A stretch of DNA of 16,180 nt from DAOVRL01 sp964459805 (GTDB lineage Bacteria; Planctomycetota; Phycisphaerae; Sedimentisphaerales; Anaerobacaceae), in NCBI GenBank assembly GCA_964459805.1, contig CAYWOD010000065.1, positions 1 through 16,180 on the forward strand, read 5' to 3'. Every line of letters starts with the position of its first letter. Position 1 is the stretch's first letter. The notes under the pieces were generated by a model. It was given only the letters and a program-made list of their open reading frames with translations, made no database searches and was not told the origin of the DNA. Of the stretch, positions 1 through 7,116 are shown in pieces. Position numbers and translations under genes: made by a program.

Positions 1-55
1 CGAACCCTCATTTCCGCGATGCGACCGCGGTGTGCTCCCGTTACACCACGTCCCC
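1..55 (-). tRNA. tRNA, anticodon CGC (probably Ala), 3' part cut off by the window edge
   Basis: Read on the minus strand from position 55, the sequence folds as a tRNA. The acceptor 5' strand is GGGGACG (55-49), followed by TG, then a D-arm GTGT/GCAC with GG in the loop. The anticodon stem CCGCG/CGCGG encloses the loop GTCGCAT (25-19), so the anticodon is CGC at 23-21. A 4-nt variable region and the T-arm start GAGGG-TTCG follow. The rest of the T-arm, the acceptor 3' strand and any CCA lie outside the window. CGC reads the alanine codon GCG. The G3:U70 pair that would confirm alanine identity cannot be seen. Confidence 0.86.
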
Positions 56-76
56 TGAATTATCTTTTCTGCCGCT

Positions 77-104
77 ATTGTACAGAATAAGCGGTGAAAA
101 TCAA
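77..104 (-). promoter_or_regulatory. sigma70-type promoter of the tRNA gene
   Basis: On the minus strand, TTGATT (104-99) is separated by 16 nt from TACAAT (82-77), matching consensus at 4/6 and 5/6. Transcription would start near position 70, giving a leader of about 15 nt before the tRNA 5' end at 55. An imperfect dyad (CCGCT-ATT against AATAAGCGG, about 72-93) spans the -10 region and could be an operator or chance. Confidence 0.55.
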
Positions 105-293
105 ACCATTTTTCAACTTCTCAAGCCCGAACAACCTGGAAAGTTTTGTATTGGTTCAGCGTGAGAATGAATCATTTCAGCCTCTTCAAAAAAATTTGTG
201 GGTCTCAATGGGCTGGGGCAATGCCCCGAGAGTGGATGAAAGTGGAGGGTGGGAGAATTGGTGGAATCGGGAGGATAGATGGCAGGAAGTGAT

Positions 294-322
294 TTGACAG
301 GCGGGGCTGATTGGTGTGAAAT
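294..322 (+). promoter_or_regulatory. sigma70-type promoter of the GH32 gene
   Basis: A perfect -35 hexamer TTGACA (294-299) is followed by a 17-nt spacer and TGAAAT (317-322), which matches the -10 consensus at 4/6. It would give a leader of roughly 78 nt before the ATG at 407. The dyad TTAACAGTTAA at 381-391 would lie inside this leader. Confidence 0.5.
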
Positions 323-406
323 AAGTCTTTACTGGGGGGCTTCCGGGGTGTTAAATGCTCTTAACTTTGTCTGAACCGACTTAACAGTTAAAGAAAGGGA
401 AATCTG

Positions 407-2569
407 ATGAGTAAATGGATGGTTTGTATTATCGCAGTGCTGTCGGGTTGCTTGACAGCAGTTGCGGCGGAAAAGGATGTCCTCGTAGCTGACTTCGAGG
501 GCAAGACTTACGGCGACTGGAAGGTGACGGGCGAGGCTTTTGGGCCGGGGCCCGCGCGAGGGACGCTGAACGGCCAGATGGAGGTCAGCGGATACGAAGG
601 TAAGGCGTTAGTCAATACGTACTTCGAGGGCGACGAGACGACCGGCACGCTCACTTCGCCTGCGTTCGAGATTCAACGCAAGTACATCAACTTTCTCATC
701 GGCGGGGGGATGCATCCGGGGAAGGCGTGTATCAATCTGCTTGTCGATGGGAAGATAGTGCGGACGGCGACGGGTCCGAACGATCAGCCGGGCGGATCCG
801 AGAGGCTTGATTGGCGCTCGTGGGACCTTGCGGACTTAGCCGGCAAGACGGCGAAGATTCAGATCGTCGATAAGCAAAGGGGCGGGTGGGGGCATATCAA
901 TATCGATCAGATTGTCCAGAGCAGCGAGAAGAAGAAACTCGTTGTCGTTGTTGAAGAGCGGGAGACGAGCTGGCAGTTTGTTATTGAGAAGAGATACCTC
1001 AATCTGCCCGTTAAGAACGGGTCGCGCAAGCGTATATTCAGGCTGATTGTCGATGGGAAGGTCGTTCGTGACTTTGATATCGCGCTGGCCGAGGATGAGA
1101 TCGATTTCTGGGTTGTTCTGGATGTGGGCCAGTTCAAGGGCAAAGAGGTTACGCTCAAGGCCGACTCGTTAGCGGCAGACTCGAAGGGATTCAAATCCAT
1201 CGTGCAGGGCAACTCGATCAAGGACAGTAAGGACCTGTACAAGGAGAAACTCCGTCCGCAGTTCCATTTTACGTCGCAGCGTGGGTGGAACAATGATTCG
1301 AACGGCCTGGTTTATTACAAGGGCGAGTGGCATCTTTTCTATCAGCACAATCCTTACGGCTGGCCGTGGGGGAATATGACGTGGGGACATGCTGTCAGCA
1401 AGGACCTGGTGCACTGGGAGGAGTTAGGCGATGCGATTCATCCGGATAAGTTAGGGACGATTTTCTCGGGCTCGGCCGCGATCGATGAGCACAATACCGC
1501 CGGCTTCCAGACAGGCAAGGAAAAGCCGATAGTCTGCTTCTATACGTCAGCGGGGGGCAGGAATCCGGAGTCGAGGGGCCAGCCGTTTACTCAGTCGATT
1601 GCGTACAGCAACGACCGGGGCAGGACGTGGGCCAAATATGAGGGCAACCCGGTCATCGGGCATATCAGGGGCGGCAACCGCGACCCGAAGGTTATCTGGC
1701 ACGAGCCTACGAAGCAGTGGGTTATGGTGCTCTATATCGAGCAGGGCGTTATGGCATTCTTTACTTCGACGGACCTCAAGAAATGGGAGAGGCGCAGCGA
1801 GATAAAGTGCTATCACGAGTGCCCCGAGTTGTTCGAGTTAGCGGTGGACGGGGACCAGAATAATAAGAAGTGGATTCTTTACGGGGGCAGCGGGGACTAT
1901 CTGATCGGGCAGTTTGACGGGAAGGAGTTCAAGAAGGAGACCGAGAGCATTCGCTTCCAGCGCGGCAACTGCTTCTATGCGTCGCAGACGTTTAATAACG
2001 TTCCGAAAGAGGACGGCCGGCGAATCCAGATCGCCTGGGGACGCGTTGCGATGACGGGGATGCCGTTCAATCAGCAGATGCTTTTCCCGGTTGAGCTGAC
2101 GCTGCGGACGACGGATGAGGGCATCCGAATGTTCGCCGAGCCGGCGCGGGAAATCGAAAATATCCACGGCAAGAGACATGCGCCCAAGGTCAAGACCTTA
2201 AAGGCCGGCGAGAATCCGCTTTCGCGCATCAAGGGCGATCTCTTTCACATTCTCGCCGAGTTCACTCCGGGCGATGCGGCCGAGTTCGGATTCGTGATTC
2301 GCGGCACGCCGGTTGTCTATAACGCCGAGAAGAAACAACTTTCCTGCAAGGGCAGGACCGCTGAGTTAAAGCCGACTGACGGCAAGATCCGGCTCGAAAT
2401 CCTGGTCGATAGAACGACCATCGAGATATTCGCCAACGACGGCGGCGTCTATATGCCGATCGGCGGAATCCTGCCCGACGATAACAAAACGCTCGAGCTG
2501 TTCAGCAAAGACGGCAGCACGAAGGTCGATTCACTCGAAATCTACGAGCTACGCTCGGCGTGGGAATAG
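407..2569 (+). CDS. Secreted glycoside hydrolase family 32 (levanase/fructan beta-fructosidase type)
   Basis: This is a 720-residue exported hydrolase predicted to cleave beta-fructosyl linkages (levan, inulin or sucrose) with retention of configuration. Residues 1-21 form a signal sequence. It contains LSGC at 12-15, a possible lipobox, so it may be a lipoprotein; cleavage after AVAA is the alternative. Residues about 22-285 form beta-rich N-terminal modules resembling those of Bacteroides-type levanases (DUF4980-like). The five-blade propeller follows, with the nucleophile motif WNNDSNG (Asp297, against the usual WMNDPNG), FYQHNP, the RDP motif (Asp426) and ECPELF (Glu471 as acid/base). The C-terminal sandwich carries the typical VDRTTIEIFANDG near 665. 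All three catalytic carboxylates are present. The start is set by AAAGGGA (394-400), 6 nt before ATG. The gene is monocistronic and is followed by a convergent gene. Exact substrate cannot be read from the sequence. Confidence 0.93.
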   Translation: MSKWMVCIIAVLSGCLTAVAAEKDVLVADFEGKTYGDWKVTGEAFGPGPARGTLNGQMEVSGYEGKALVNTYFEGDETTGTLTSPAFEIQRKYINFLIGGGMHPGKACINLLVDGKIVRTATGPNDQPGGSERLDWRSWDLADLAGKTAKIQIVDKQRGGWGHINIDQIVQSSEKKKLVVVVEERETSWQFVIEKRYLNLPVKNGSRKRIFRLIVDGKVVRDFDIALAEDEIDFWVVLDVGQFKGKEVTLKADSLAADSKGFKSIVQGNSIKDSKDLYKEKLRPQFHFTSQRGWNNDSNGLVYYKGEWHLFYQHNPYGWPWGNMTWGHAVSKDLVHWEELGDAIHPDKLGTIFSGSAAIDEHNTAGFQTGKEKPIVCFYTSAGGRNPESRGQPFTQSIAYSNDRGRTWAKYEGNPVIGHIRGGNRDPKVIWHEPTKQWVMVLYIEQGVMAFFTSTDLKKWERRSEIKCYHECPELFELAVDGDQNNKKWILYGGSGDYLIGQFDGKEFKKETESIRFQRGNCFYASQTFNNVPKEDGRRIQIAWGRVAMTGMPFNQQMLFPVELTLRTTDEGIRMFAEPAREIENIHGKRHAPKVKTLKAGENPLSRIKGDLFHILAEFTPGDAAEFGFVIRGTPVVYNAEKKQLSCKGRTAELKPTDGKIRLEILVDRTTIEIFANDGGVYMPIGGILPDDNKTLELFSKDGSTKVDSLEIYELRSAWE

Positions 2570-2590
2570 GAGACTGTACACGTTGACCGG

Positions 2591-2605
2591 CTGCGGCAAA
2601 CGCAG
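2591..2605. terminator. weak hairpin between convergent genes
   Basis: CTGCG-GCAAA-CGCAG forms a 5-bp stem in the 46-nt gap between the stops of the GH32 gene and the convergent membrane-protein gene. There is no T-tract on either strand, so its role as a bidirectional terminator is only suggested by position. Confidence 0.2.
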
Positions 2606-2615
2606 ACTTGCTACG

Positions 2616-3158
2616 CTATAGTTTCTTTGCGATCTTACGAACCCCGAGGGGACCGAAAGCCAGAGCAGTCGGCACAATGAAGAGTAGAATCCAGCACAAC
2701 CGGGTCGCGCGACGCTTGGCGGCCAGTGCCTTTGGCCGCACGATCAAGTACGGCATGGGATCTGTCTGCATCTTTGCAGATGAGATGTCAATACCTGTTG
2801 CAGTCCGTACCTGCTCCCTCGATTGCGGATAGTGAACGTCATGCGATTCTTTGTTAATGGCAAACCAGCCTTTTTCCGTCTTTCCTATTATCCAAGGACC
2901 GCTCAGAGCAAATTCGAGAATGGCTTGACCTATAATGTGTTGGGGGGGCTCTTCTTCTGACGGCCAGTAGACTATGCCGCCACTACTACCCCAAGGGGGA
3001 CGATACCACAATTCATAACTGGCACCCAAATCAAAACGTGGATCCTGCCCCTGGGCAAAGACGAAGGCAATGTTGACAATTGGTTTCCATGCCAGAAGGA
3101 CAAGAACCGTGCCTACAACCAATCTCAGTATCAGCATTGACACTTTTCGGGAATCCAT
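2616..3158 (-). CDS. Hypothetical membrane protein with two transmembrane helices
   Basis: I do not recognise this 180-residue protein. A hydrophobic helix at about residues 9-30 is followed by a loop of roughly 110 residues. The loop is rich in aromatic residues and has paired Pro/Trp motifs (YRPPWGSS, YWPSEEEPP) and a stretch around GPWIIGKTEKGWFAINK. A second helix at about 151-173 precedes a basic tail ending IAKKL. This predicts a soluble domain held between two membrane segments, most likely outside the cytoplasm. ATG at 3158 is preferred because AAAGAG lies 6 nt upstream; ATG at 3164 (182 residues) is possible but abuts that motif. The frame stays open to 3881, but that upstream part lies antisense to the K+ channel gene and is not real. 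The gene is divergent from the channel gene. Confidence 0.62.
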   Translation of the reverse strand: MDSRKVSMLILRLVVGTVLVLLAWKPIVNIAFVFAQGQDPRFDLGASYELWYRPPWGSSGGIVYWPSEEEPPQHIIGQAILEFALSGPWIIGKTEKGWFAINKESHDVHYPQSREQVRTATGIDISSAKMQTDPMPYLIVRPKALAAKRRATRLCWILLFIVPTALAFGPLGVRKIAKKL

Positions 3159-3239
3159 AGTCATCTCTTTACTAAGGTGGCGGAAGAGTTGCGTCAAGTG
3201 TTTTTTCAGCGGTGGGGCGAGACAAAATGGCGACAATGC

Positions 3240-3268
3240 TTGCACTGTTAGCGGCAAGGGAATAGTAT
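3240..3268 (+). promoter_or_regulatory. possible promoter of the K+ channel gene
   Basis: TTGCAC (3240-3245) and TAGTAT (3263-3268) are spaced by 17 nt, 42 nt before the ATG at 3310. The match is moderate (3/6 and 4/6). It lies in the divergent region shared with the membrane-protein gene on the other strand. Confidence 0.3.
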
Positions 3269-3309
3269 AGGGACGTTGATTAGATTGGTTCGGCACGTGA
3301 GGTGCAGTT

Positions 3310-4146
3310 ATGAGTGAGATTAGTGGCAAAGACGGGCAGCGGCGGTGGCGGGATGTGGTTTTCGAGGTTATCTTCGAGGCTGATACGGCGGCGGGGAAGT
3401 GGTTCGATATTGTTCTGATAATTTGCATCGTGCTTAGCGTTGCGGTTGTTATGCTCGACAGCGTTGGCTCGGTCAATGCCGAGTACGGCCGATTGCTCAA
3501 GGCTGCGGAGTGGTTCTTTACGATTCTTTTTACAATCGAATACGTTCTGCGGTTGGTTTGTGTGGGCAGGGCGATTCGGTACGCGGGCAGTTTCTTCGGC
3601 GTTGTCGATTTGTTGGCGATATTGCCGACGTATTTGAGCCTGTTGGTGCCGGCGGGGCGGTATCTGGCGGTGGTGAGGGTCGTGCGCGTGCTGAGGGTGC
3701 TGCGTATCTTCCGGGTGCTGAATATGGGACAACATGCCAGGGAAGCTGCGCTGCTCAAGCAGGCTCTGTATGCCAGCCGACGTAAGATAGAGGTGTTTCT
3801 GCTTGTGGTTCTGGTTTTGGTGGTGATCATCGGCTCGCTGATGTACGTCGTAGAGGGGGGAGAAAACGGTTTTACGAGCATACCGCGCAGCGTGTATTGG
3901 GCGGTAGTTACTTTGACGACTGTCGGTTATGGGGACATATCGCCGACCACGGCCACGGGACAGTTCCTTGCTGCGCTGGTTATGATTTTAGGCTATTCGA
4001 TAATAGTTGTGCCGACGGGGCTGGTCACGGTGGAGATTTCGAAGGCTTCTGCGGAAAGGGCGAGTTCGCAGGCCTGCCCTGACTGCACGGCCGAAGGTCA
4101 CGACAGGGACGCGGTGTACTGCAAGTTCTGCGGCTCGAAGCTTTGA
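3310..4146 (+). CDS. Voltage-gated potassium channel with C-terminal zinc ribbon
   Basis: This 278-residue inner-membrane ion channel has the layout of six-helix voltage-gated K+ channels. S1 is at about 31-50 and S2 at 67-86. S3 follows near 95-113. S4 carries regularly spaced arginines (R117, R123, R126, R129, R132, R135), the voltage-sensor pattern. S5 is at 161-182, followed by the pore helix, the filter TVGYGD (204-209) and S6 at 218-240. The filter predicts K+ selectivity. The C-terminus is unusual but not unique for prokaryotic channels: C256xxC259 and C271xxC274 form a short zinc ribbon of the CPDC...CKFCG type in the cytoplasm, with no RCK/TrkA domain. GAGGTG (3300-3305) is the ribosome binding site, 4 nt before ATG. 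The mtfA-like gene follows after 112 nt. Confidence 0.9.
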   Translation: MSEISGKDGQRRWRDVVFEVIFEADTAAGKWFDIVLIICIVLSVAVVMLDSVGSVNAEYGRLLKAAEWFFTILFTIEYVLRLVCVGRAIRYAGSFFGVVDLLAILPTYLSLLVPAGRYLAVVRVVRVLRVLRIFRVLNMGQHAREAALLKQALYASRRKIEVFLLVVLVLVVIIGSLMYVVEGGENGFTSIPRSVYWAVVTLTTVGYGDISPTTATGQFLAALVMILGYSIIVVPTGLVTVEISKASAERASSQACPDCTAEGHDRDAVYCKFCGSKL

Positions 4147-4180
4147 CGAGCAGTGGTTCGCAACAGGCCAGGCGACAGGT

Positions 4181-4231
4181 GTGATTGCGAGCGAAGCGAA
4201 GCAATCTCCGGCATCTGATACGATGAGATTG
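4181..4231. repeat. degenerate palindromic repeat (family B relative)
   Basis: GATTGC (4183-4188) and GCAATC (4201-4206) pair around GAGCGAAGCGAA. CAATCTC (4202-4208) can instead pair with GAGATTG (4225-4231). The two hairpins are mutually exclusive. The ATTGCGA and GCAATCTC / GAGATTG blocks are those seen in the larger element at 16078-16170. The repeat lies in the spacer between the channel and peptidase genes, just before the peptidase ribosome binding site. Confidence 0.6.
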
Positions 4232-4258
4232 TCACCAGGCGATTCAGAGGATAGAACA

Positions 4259-5080
4259 GTGATCATAATAAAGATTGCAGCGGTAGTAGTTGGATTGGTC
4301 GTCGTGTATTTTATTGCAAAGCGTGCATCGCGCGGGGCAAACCGCAAACGCTTGTTAGCAGCACCATTTCCGGAAGAGTGGGAGCAAATCGTCGAAAAAA
4401 ACGTGCCCCTGTACAAACACCTGCCGGATTCGTTGAAGCAGGAGCTTGGCGGGCTTGTCAACGTGTTTATCGCCGAGAAGAGGTTCGAAGGCTGCGGCGG
4501 CCTGGAGATGACCGATGAGATAAAGGTCACGATTGCCGCCCAGGCGAGCATGCTGCTTTTGAGCCGAAAGACCAGGTACTTTTCCAAGCTTCGGACTATT
4601 CTCGTATATCCCCATACCTACGTCGCCAAAATGGTATCATCGGACGGCAGAATCACAATTGACGGGTATAGTGTTCGCCTTGGAGAGTCCTGGCAGAACG
4701 GGCCGGTTGTGCTTTCCTGGGACAGCGTCACGGGGGGGACGCGGAATATCGCCGACGCCCGTAATGTGGTGCTTCACGAGTTCGCGCATCAGTTAGACCA
4801 GGAGGACGGCGTTGCCGACGGGGCGCCTATTCTGGAGCGCCGCAGCCGGTATGCGGCCTGGGCCGGCGTTTTGAGCGAAGAATACGAGGCCCTGCAGAAG
4901 AAGAAAAAGAAGCGCAGAAGGTCTGTGATGAGCAAGTACGGCGCGACAAACCCGGCTGAGTTCTTCGCGGTGGCCACCGAGACCTTTTTTGAAAAGCCCA
5001 GGCAAATGCAGAAGCGACATCCGGACCTTTATGATGAGCTGAAAGACTACTACAAGCTCGACCCGGCAGAGTGGCTGTAA
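4259..5080 (+). CDS. mtfA: MtfA-like zinc-dependent peptidase, membrane-anchored
   Basis: This 273-residue protein belongs to the MtfA (YeeI) peptidase family. A hydrophobic segment at residues 2-19 (VIIIKIAAVVVGLVVVYFI) suggests an N-terminal membrane anchor that E. coli MtfA lacks. Family landmarks follow: FPEEWEQIVEKNVPLY near 40, the zinc-binding HEFAHQLD (His173, Glu174, His177), and NPAEFFAVATETFFEKP near 231-247, which supplies the third metal ligand (Glu234 or Glu241). A very basic linker KKKKKRRR lies near 217-224. In E. coli, MtfA binds the repressor Mlc and so affects glucose PTS expression; whether that holds here is unknown. GTG at 4259 is chosen because AGAGGA (4246-4251) lies 7 nt upstream. 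An in-frame ATG at 4223 falls inside a palindromic repeat and has no ribosome binding site. Confidence 0.85.
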   Translation: MIIIKIAAVVVGLVVVYFIAKRASRGANRKRLLAAPFPEEWEQIVEKNVPLYKHLPDSLKQELGGLVNVFIAEKRFEGCGGLEMTDEIKVTIAAQASMLLLSRKTRYFSKLRTILVYPHTYVAKMVSSDGRITIDGYSVRLGESWQNGPVVLSWDSVTGGTRNIADARNVVLHEFAHQLDQEDGVADGAPILERRSRYAAWAGVLSEEYEALQKKKKKRRRSVMSKYGATNPAEFFAVATETFFEKPRQMQKRHPDLYDELKDYYKLDPAEWL

Positions 5081-5202
5081 GAGAAGTTGCATTGTCGGGC
5101 AAATCTGGTATTCTATTGCAAATTCAAGCTCAGTTGTGTGACTGATTGTCTCTATATGAAAAAGATAGGCTGCGTTGAATAAGTTTTAGACAATAATTTG
5201 AA

Positions 5203-5217
5203 TGAGGCTTCGCCTCA
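5203..5217. terminator. short GC hairpin downstream of mtfA, possible terminator
   Basis: TGAGGC-TTC-GCCTCA forms a 6-bp stem with a 3-nt loop about 120 nt after the mtfA-like stop. No T-tract follows, so termination is uncertain. Confidence 0.25.
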
Positions 5218-5230
5218 GACTATCTTATTA

Positions 5231-5303
5231 CTGGATTCCCGCTTTCGCGGGAATGACATGTGTCGGGTTGCTTGAGAACTTTCTAACAGTAGCTTAGTTA
5301 GCA
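5231..5303 (+). repeat. 73-nt direct repeat, copy 1 (contains family A hairpin)
   Basis: This is identical to 5369-5441 at 70 of 73 positions; all three differences are C/T changes. It starts with the family A hairpin (5233-5258: GGA, stem TTCCCGC/GCGGGAA, loop TTTC, TGACA) and ends with a looser dyad CTAAC...GTTAG (5283-5287 / 5297-5301). Confidence 0.93.
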
Positions 5304-5330
5304 TCTGTTGCGGAAAGGCAAAGCCGACGA

Positions 5331-5356
5331 TGTCACCCCTGCGAAAGCAGGGGTCC
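5331..5356 (-). repeat. inverted family A hairpin with compensated stem
   Basis: On the minus strand this reads GGA, stem CCCCTGC/GCAGGGG, loop TTTC, then TGACA. It keeps the flanks and loop of the family A hairpin. Three stem positions differ on each arm, and every pairing is preserved. Confidence 0.85.
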
Positions 5357-5368
5357 ATATCGAAAAAC

Positions 5369-5441
5369 CTGGATTCCCGCTTTCGTGGGAATGACATGTG
5401 TCGGGTTGTTTGAGAACTTTCTAACAGTAGCTCAGTTAGCA
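5369..5441 (+). repeat. 73-nt direct repeat, copy 2 (contains family A hairpin)
   Basis: This is the second copy of the 73-nt repeat. Its hairpin (5371-5396) has one stem pair changed to G-T. The terminal dyad CTAAC/GTTAG is kept, with the third difference in its loop. The repeat ends on the first base of AGGGAG, the ribosome binding site of the oxidoreductase gene. Confidence 0.93.
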
Positions 5442-5452
5442 GGGAGTTGACG

Positions 5453-6949
5453 ATGAAACATATTACACGCAGGGGTTTCATAAAAGGTTCGATGGCCGCC
5501 GGTATCTCGCTGGCGCTGCCGTATTCACGTGTCCGAGGGGCCAACAATGACATTCGCGTCGCCGTGGTTGGTTTTCGCGGCCACGGCGGAAGCCACATCA
5601 GCTCGTTTAGAAGACTACCGGGCGTGCGGGTAGTCGCATTGTGCGACGCCGATAGAAACGTGCTGGACAGCGGAGTCCGCGACTTCAAGGCCCGAAACGA
5701 AAAGGCCGATGCCTACGTCGATATACGCAAGCTGCTCGATGACAAGGGGATCGACGTGGTCTCTACGGCGACGCCCAATCACTGGCACTCGCTGGTGACC
5801 GTCTGGGCGTGTCAGGCGGGCAAGGATGTGTGCGTTGAAAAGCCGGTTTCGCACAATATCTTCGAGGGCCGCAAGATGGCCGAGGCGGCGAGGAAATACA
5901 ATCGGATCGTCCAGGCGGGCACCGAGTCGCGCTCCAGCGAGGCACTGCGAAAAGCGGTCCGCTACATTCAGCAGGGCAAGCTCGGCAAGATACTTGTCGG
6001 ATATGGCTTTTGCTATAAGCGGCGCAAGAGTATGGGCAAGGTAAACGGCCCTCAGGCGATCCCGAAGTCAATCGACTATAGCCTGTGGACCGGCCCGGCT
6101 CCGCTGACGCCTCTTATGCGAAAGAATCTCCATTATGACTGGCACTGGGTCTGGCCGACCGGCTGCGGCGAAATCGGCAACAACGGCCCGCGTCAGCTCG
6201 ACATATTGCGATGGATACTTGGCCAGGATGGGCTGCCTCGAGGCGTGATGAGCATCGGCGGACGGTTCGGATACGACGACGACGGCGAGACACCGAATAC
6301 GCAGATTGCAATCCTCAATTACGAGTCGGCCCCCATTATCTACGAGGTCCGCGGCCTGCCCCGAAAGCAGGGCGATTCGTCGATGGATATATACCGGACG
6401 GTCACGAGAACCGGCGCGGTGATTAACAGCGGCAAGGTCGGCGCAGGTCCGAACACCGGCGTGGTTATCCAGTGTGAGGGTGGATATTTCGAGCAGAGAA
6501 GCTCGGCGGTCTATGACAACAAGGGCAAGATGATCAAGAAATTCGGGGGCGACGAGCCAATGCCGACCAATGTCATGCACGATGCCAACTTCATCAAGGC
6601 GGTGCGCAGCCGTAAACGCAGCGATCTAAACGCCGAAATCCTCGAAGGACACCTTTCGAGTGCTCTTTCTCACATGGCGAATATTTCGCATCGGCTCGGA
6701 AAGCAGTCCCGACCGGGGCAAATCAAAGAGGTGATCCGCGGCAGCGGCGAGCTGACCGAAGCGTTCGGGCGATTCGGCGAGCACCTCCACGCCAACGGTG
6801 TGAGCCTCGATAAGACGCCGGCCGTGCTTGGCCCGTGGCTGGCGATGGATTCGAGTAAGGAGAGATTCGTCGGTGAATTCGCTGACCGGGCGAACCAACT
6901 GCTCAGCCGGAACTACCGCAAGCCGTTCGTTGTGCCCGAGCAGGTTTGA
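5453..6949 (+). CDS. Tat-exported Gfo/Idh/MocA-family oxidoreductase
   Basis: This 498-residue NAD(P)-dependent oxidoreductase probably oxidises or epimerises a sugar or cyclitol. The N-terminus MKHITRRGFIKG with a following hydrophobic run to about residue 30 is a twin-arginine signal, so the folded protein with its cofactor would be exported. The Rossmann fold starts at IRVAVVGFRGHGG (G40, G43, G45), with ATPNHWHSL further on and the family's EKP at 129-131. The C-terminal substrate half contains the stretch HYDWHWVWPTGCGEIGN and a following QLDILRWILG. The length is normal for the large bacterial secreted members of this family. AGGGAG (5441-5446) lies 6 nt before ATG 5453; a TTG two codons earlier is not needed. 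A family A repeat lies in the gap to the TIM-barrel gene, a possible functional partner. The substrate cannot be predicted. Confidence 0.9.
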   Translation: MKHITRRGFIKGSMAAGISLALPYSRVRGANNDIRVAVVGFRGHGGSHISSFRRLPGVRVVALCDADRNVLDSGVRDFKARNEKADAYVDIRKLLDDKGIDVVSTATPNHWHSLVTVWACQAGKDVCVEKPVSHNIFEGRKMAEAARKYNRIVQAGTESRSSEALRKAVRYIQQGKLGKILVGYGFCYKRRKSMGKVNGPQAIPKSIDYSLWTGPAPLTPLMRKNLHYDWHWVWPTGCGEIGNNGPRQLDILRWILGQDGLPRGVMSIGGRFGYDDDGETPNTQIAILNYESAPIIYEVRGLPRKQGDSSMDIYRTVTRTGAVINSGKVGAGPNTGVVIQCEGGYFEQRSSAVYDNKGKMIKKFGGDEPMPTNVMHDANFIKAVRSRKRSDLNAEILEGHLSSALSHMANISHRLGKQSRPGQIKEVIRGSGELTEAFGRFGEHLHANGVSLDKTPAVLGPWLAMDSSKERFVGEFADRANQLLSRNYRKPFVVPEQV

Positions 6950-7037
6950 AAATGCCGCCGGGCGAGGTCGCGTTTGTTGAATGCCGAGAGATTAGAAAGG
7001 TGTAATAGAATGGGTCTTTGAGTTACTCGGCGTTTCT

Positions 7038-7063
7038 GGATTCCCGCTTTCGCGGGAATGACA
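7038..7063 (+). repeat. family A palindromic hairpin
   Basis: Stem TTCCCGC/GCGGGAA with loop TTTC, flanked by GGA and TGACA. It is identical to the hairpin at 5233-5258. It lies in the 167-nt gap between the oxidoreductase and the TIM-barrel gene. Confidence 0.92.
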
Positions 7064-7116
7064 AATAGGCAAAGTGTTTTGTTGGACGCCGAGGCTTTTA
7101 GTAAAGGAGTAACCCG

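Larger units (their letters stand above)
56..406. other. intergenic region between tRNA and GH32 gene
   Basis: This 350-nt stretch holds the tRNA promoter at its left end and the GH32 promoter at its right end. A 67-codon frame that begins with GTG at 94 lies between them. It overlaps both promoters, has no ribosome binding site and resembles nothing I recognise, so I do not call it a gene. A short dyad, TTAAC-A-GTTAA (381-391), lies just before the GH32 ribosome binding site and is downstream of the predicted transcription start. Confidence 0.5.
5081..5452. other. repeat-rich intergenic region
   Basis: No gene is visible in this 372-nt spacer. It contains a hairpin at 5203-5217, a direct duplication of 73 nt (5231-5303 and 5369-5441) and, between the two copies, an inverted hairpin of the same family (5331-5356). 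The ribosome binding site of the next gene starts on the last base of the second 73-nt copy. Confidence 0.7.

Noticed and set aside
94..297. 67-codon frame on the plus strand after the tRNA
   Set aside because: It starts with GTG inside the tRNA promoter, ends inside the GH32 promoter, has no ribosome binding site and resembles no known protein.
3165..3881. Upstream extension of the minus-strand membrane-protein frame
   Set aside because: The part before 3164 is a Ser/Thr/Arg-rich shadow antisense to the K+ channel gene; an internal ATG with AAAGAG is a sound start.
4007..4258. Extension of the MtfA-like frame upstream to 4007
   Set aside because: It overlaps the channel gene in another frame and runs through a palindromic repeat; the GTG at 4259 has a good ribosome binding site.
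5231..5441. CRISPR-like repeat pair
   Set aside because: Only two copies of 73 nt, each with its own internal hairpin, and a 65-nt gap that itself contains an inverted family member. This is a dispersed repeat duplication, not an array.
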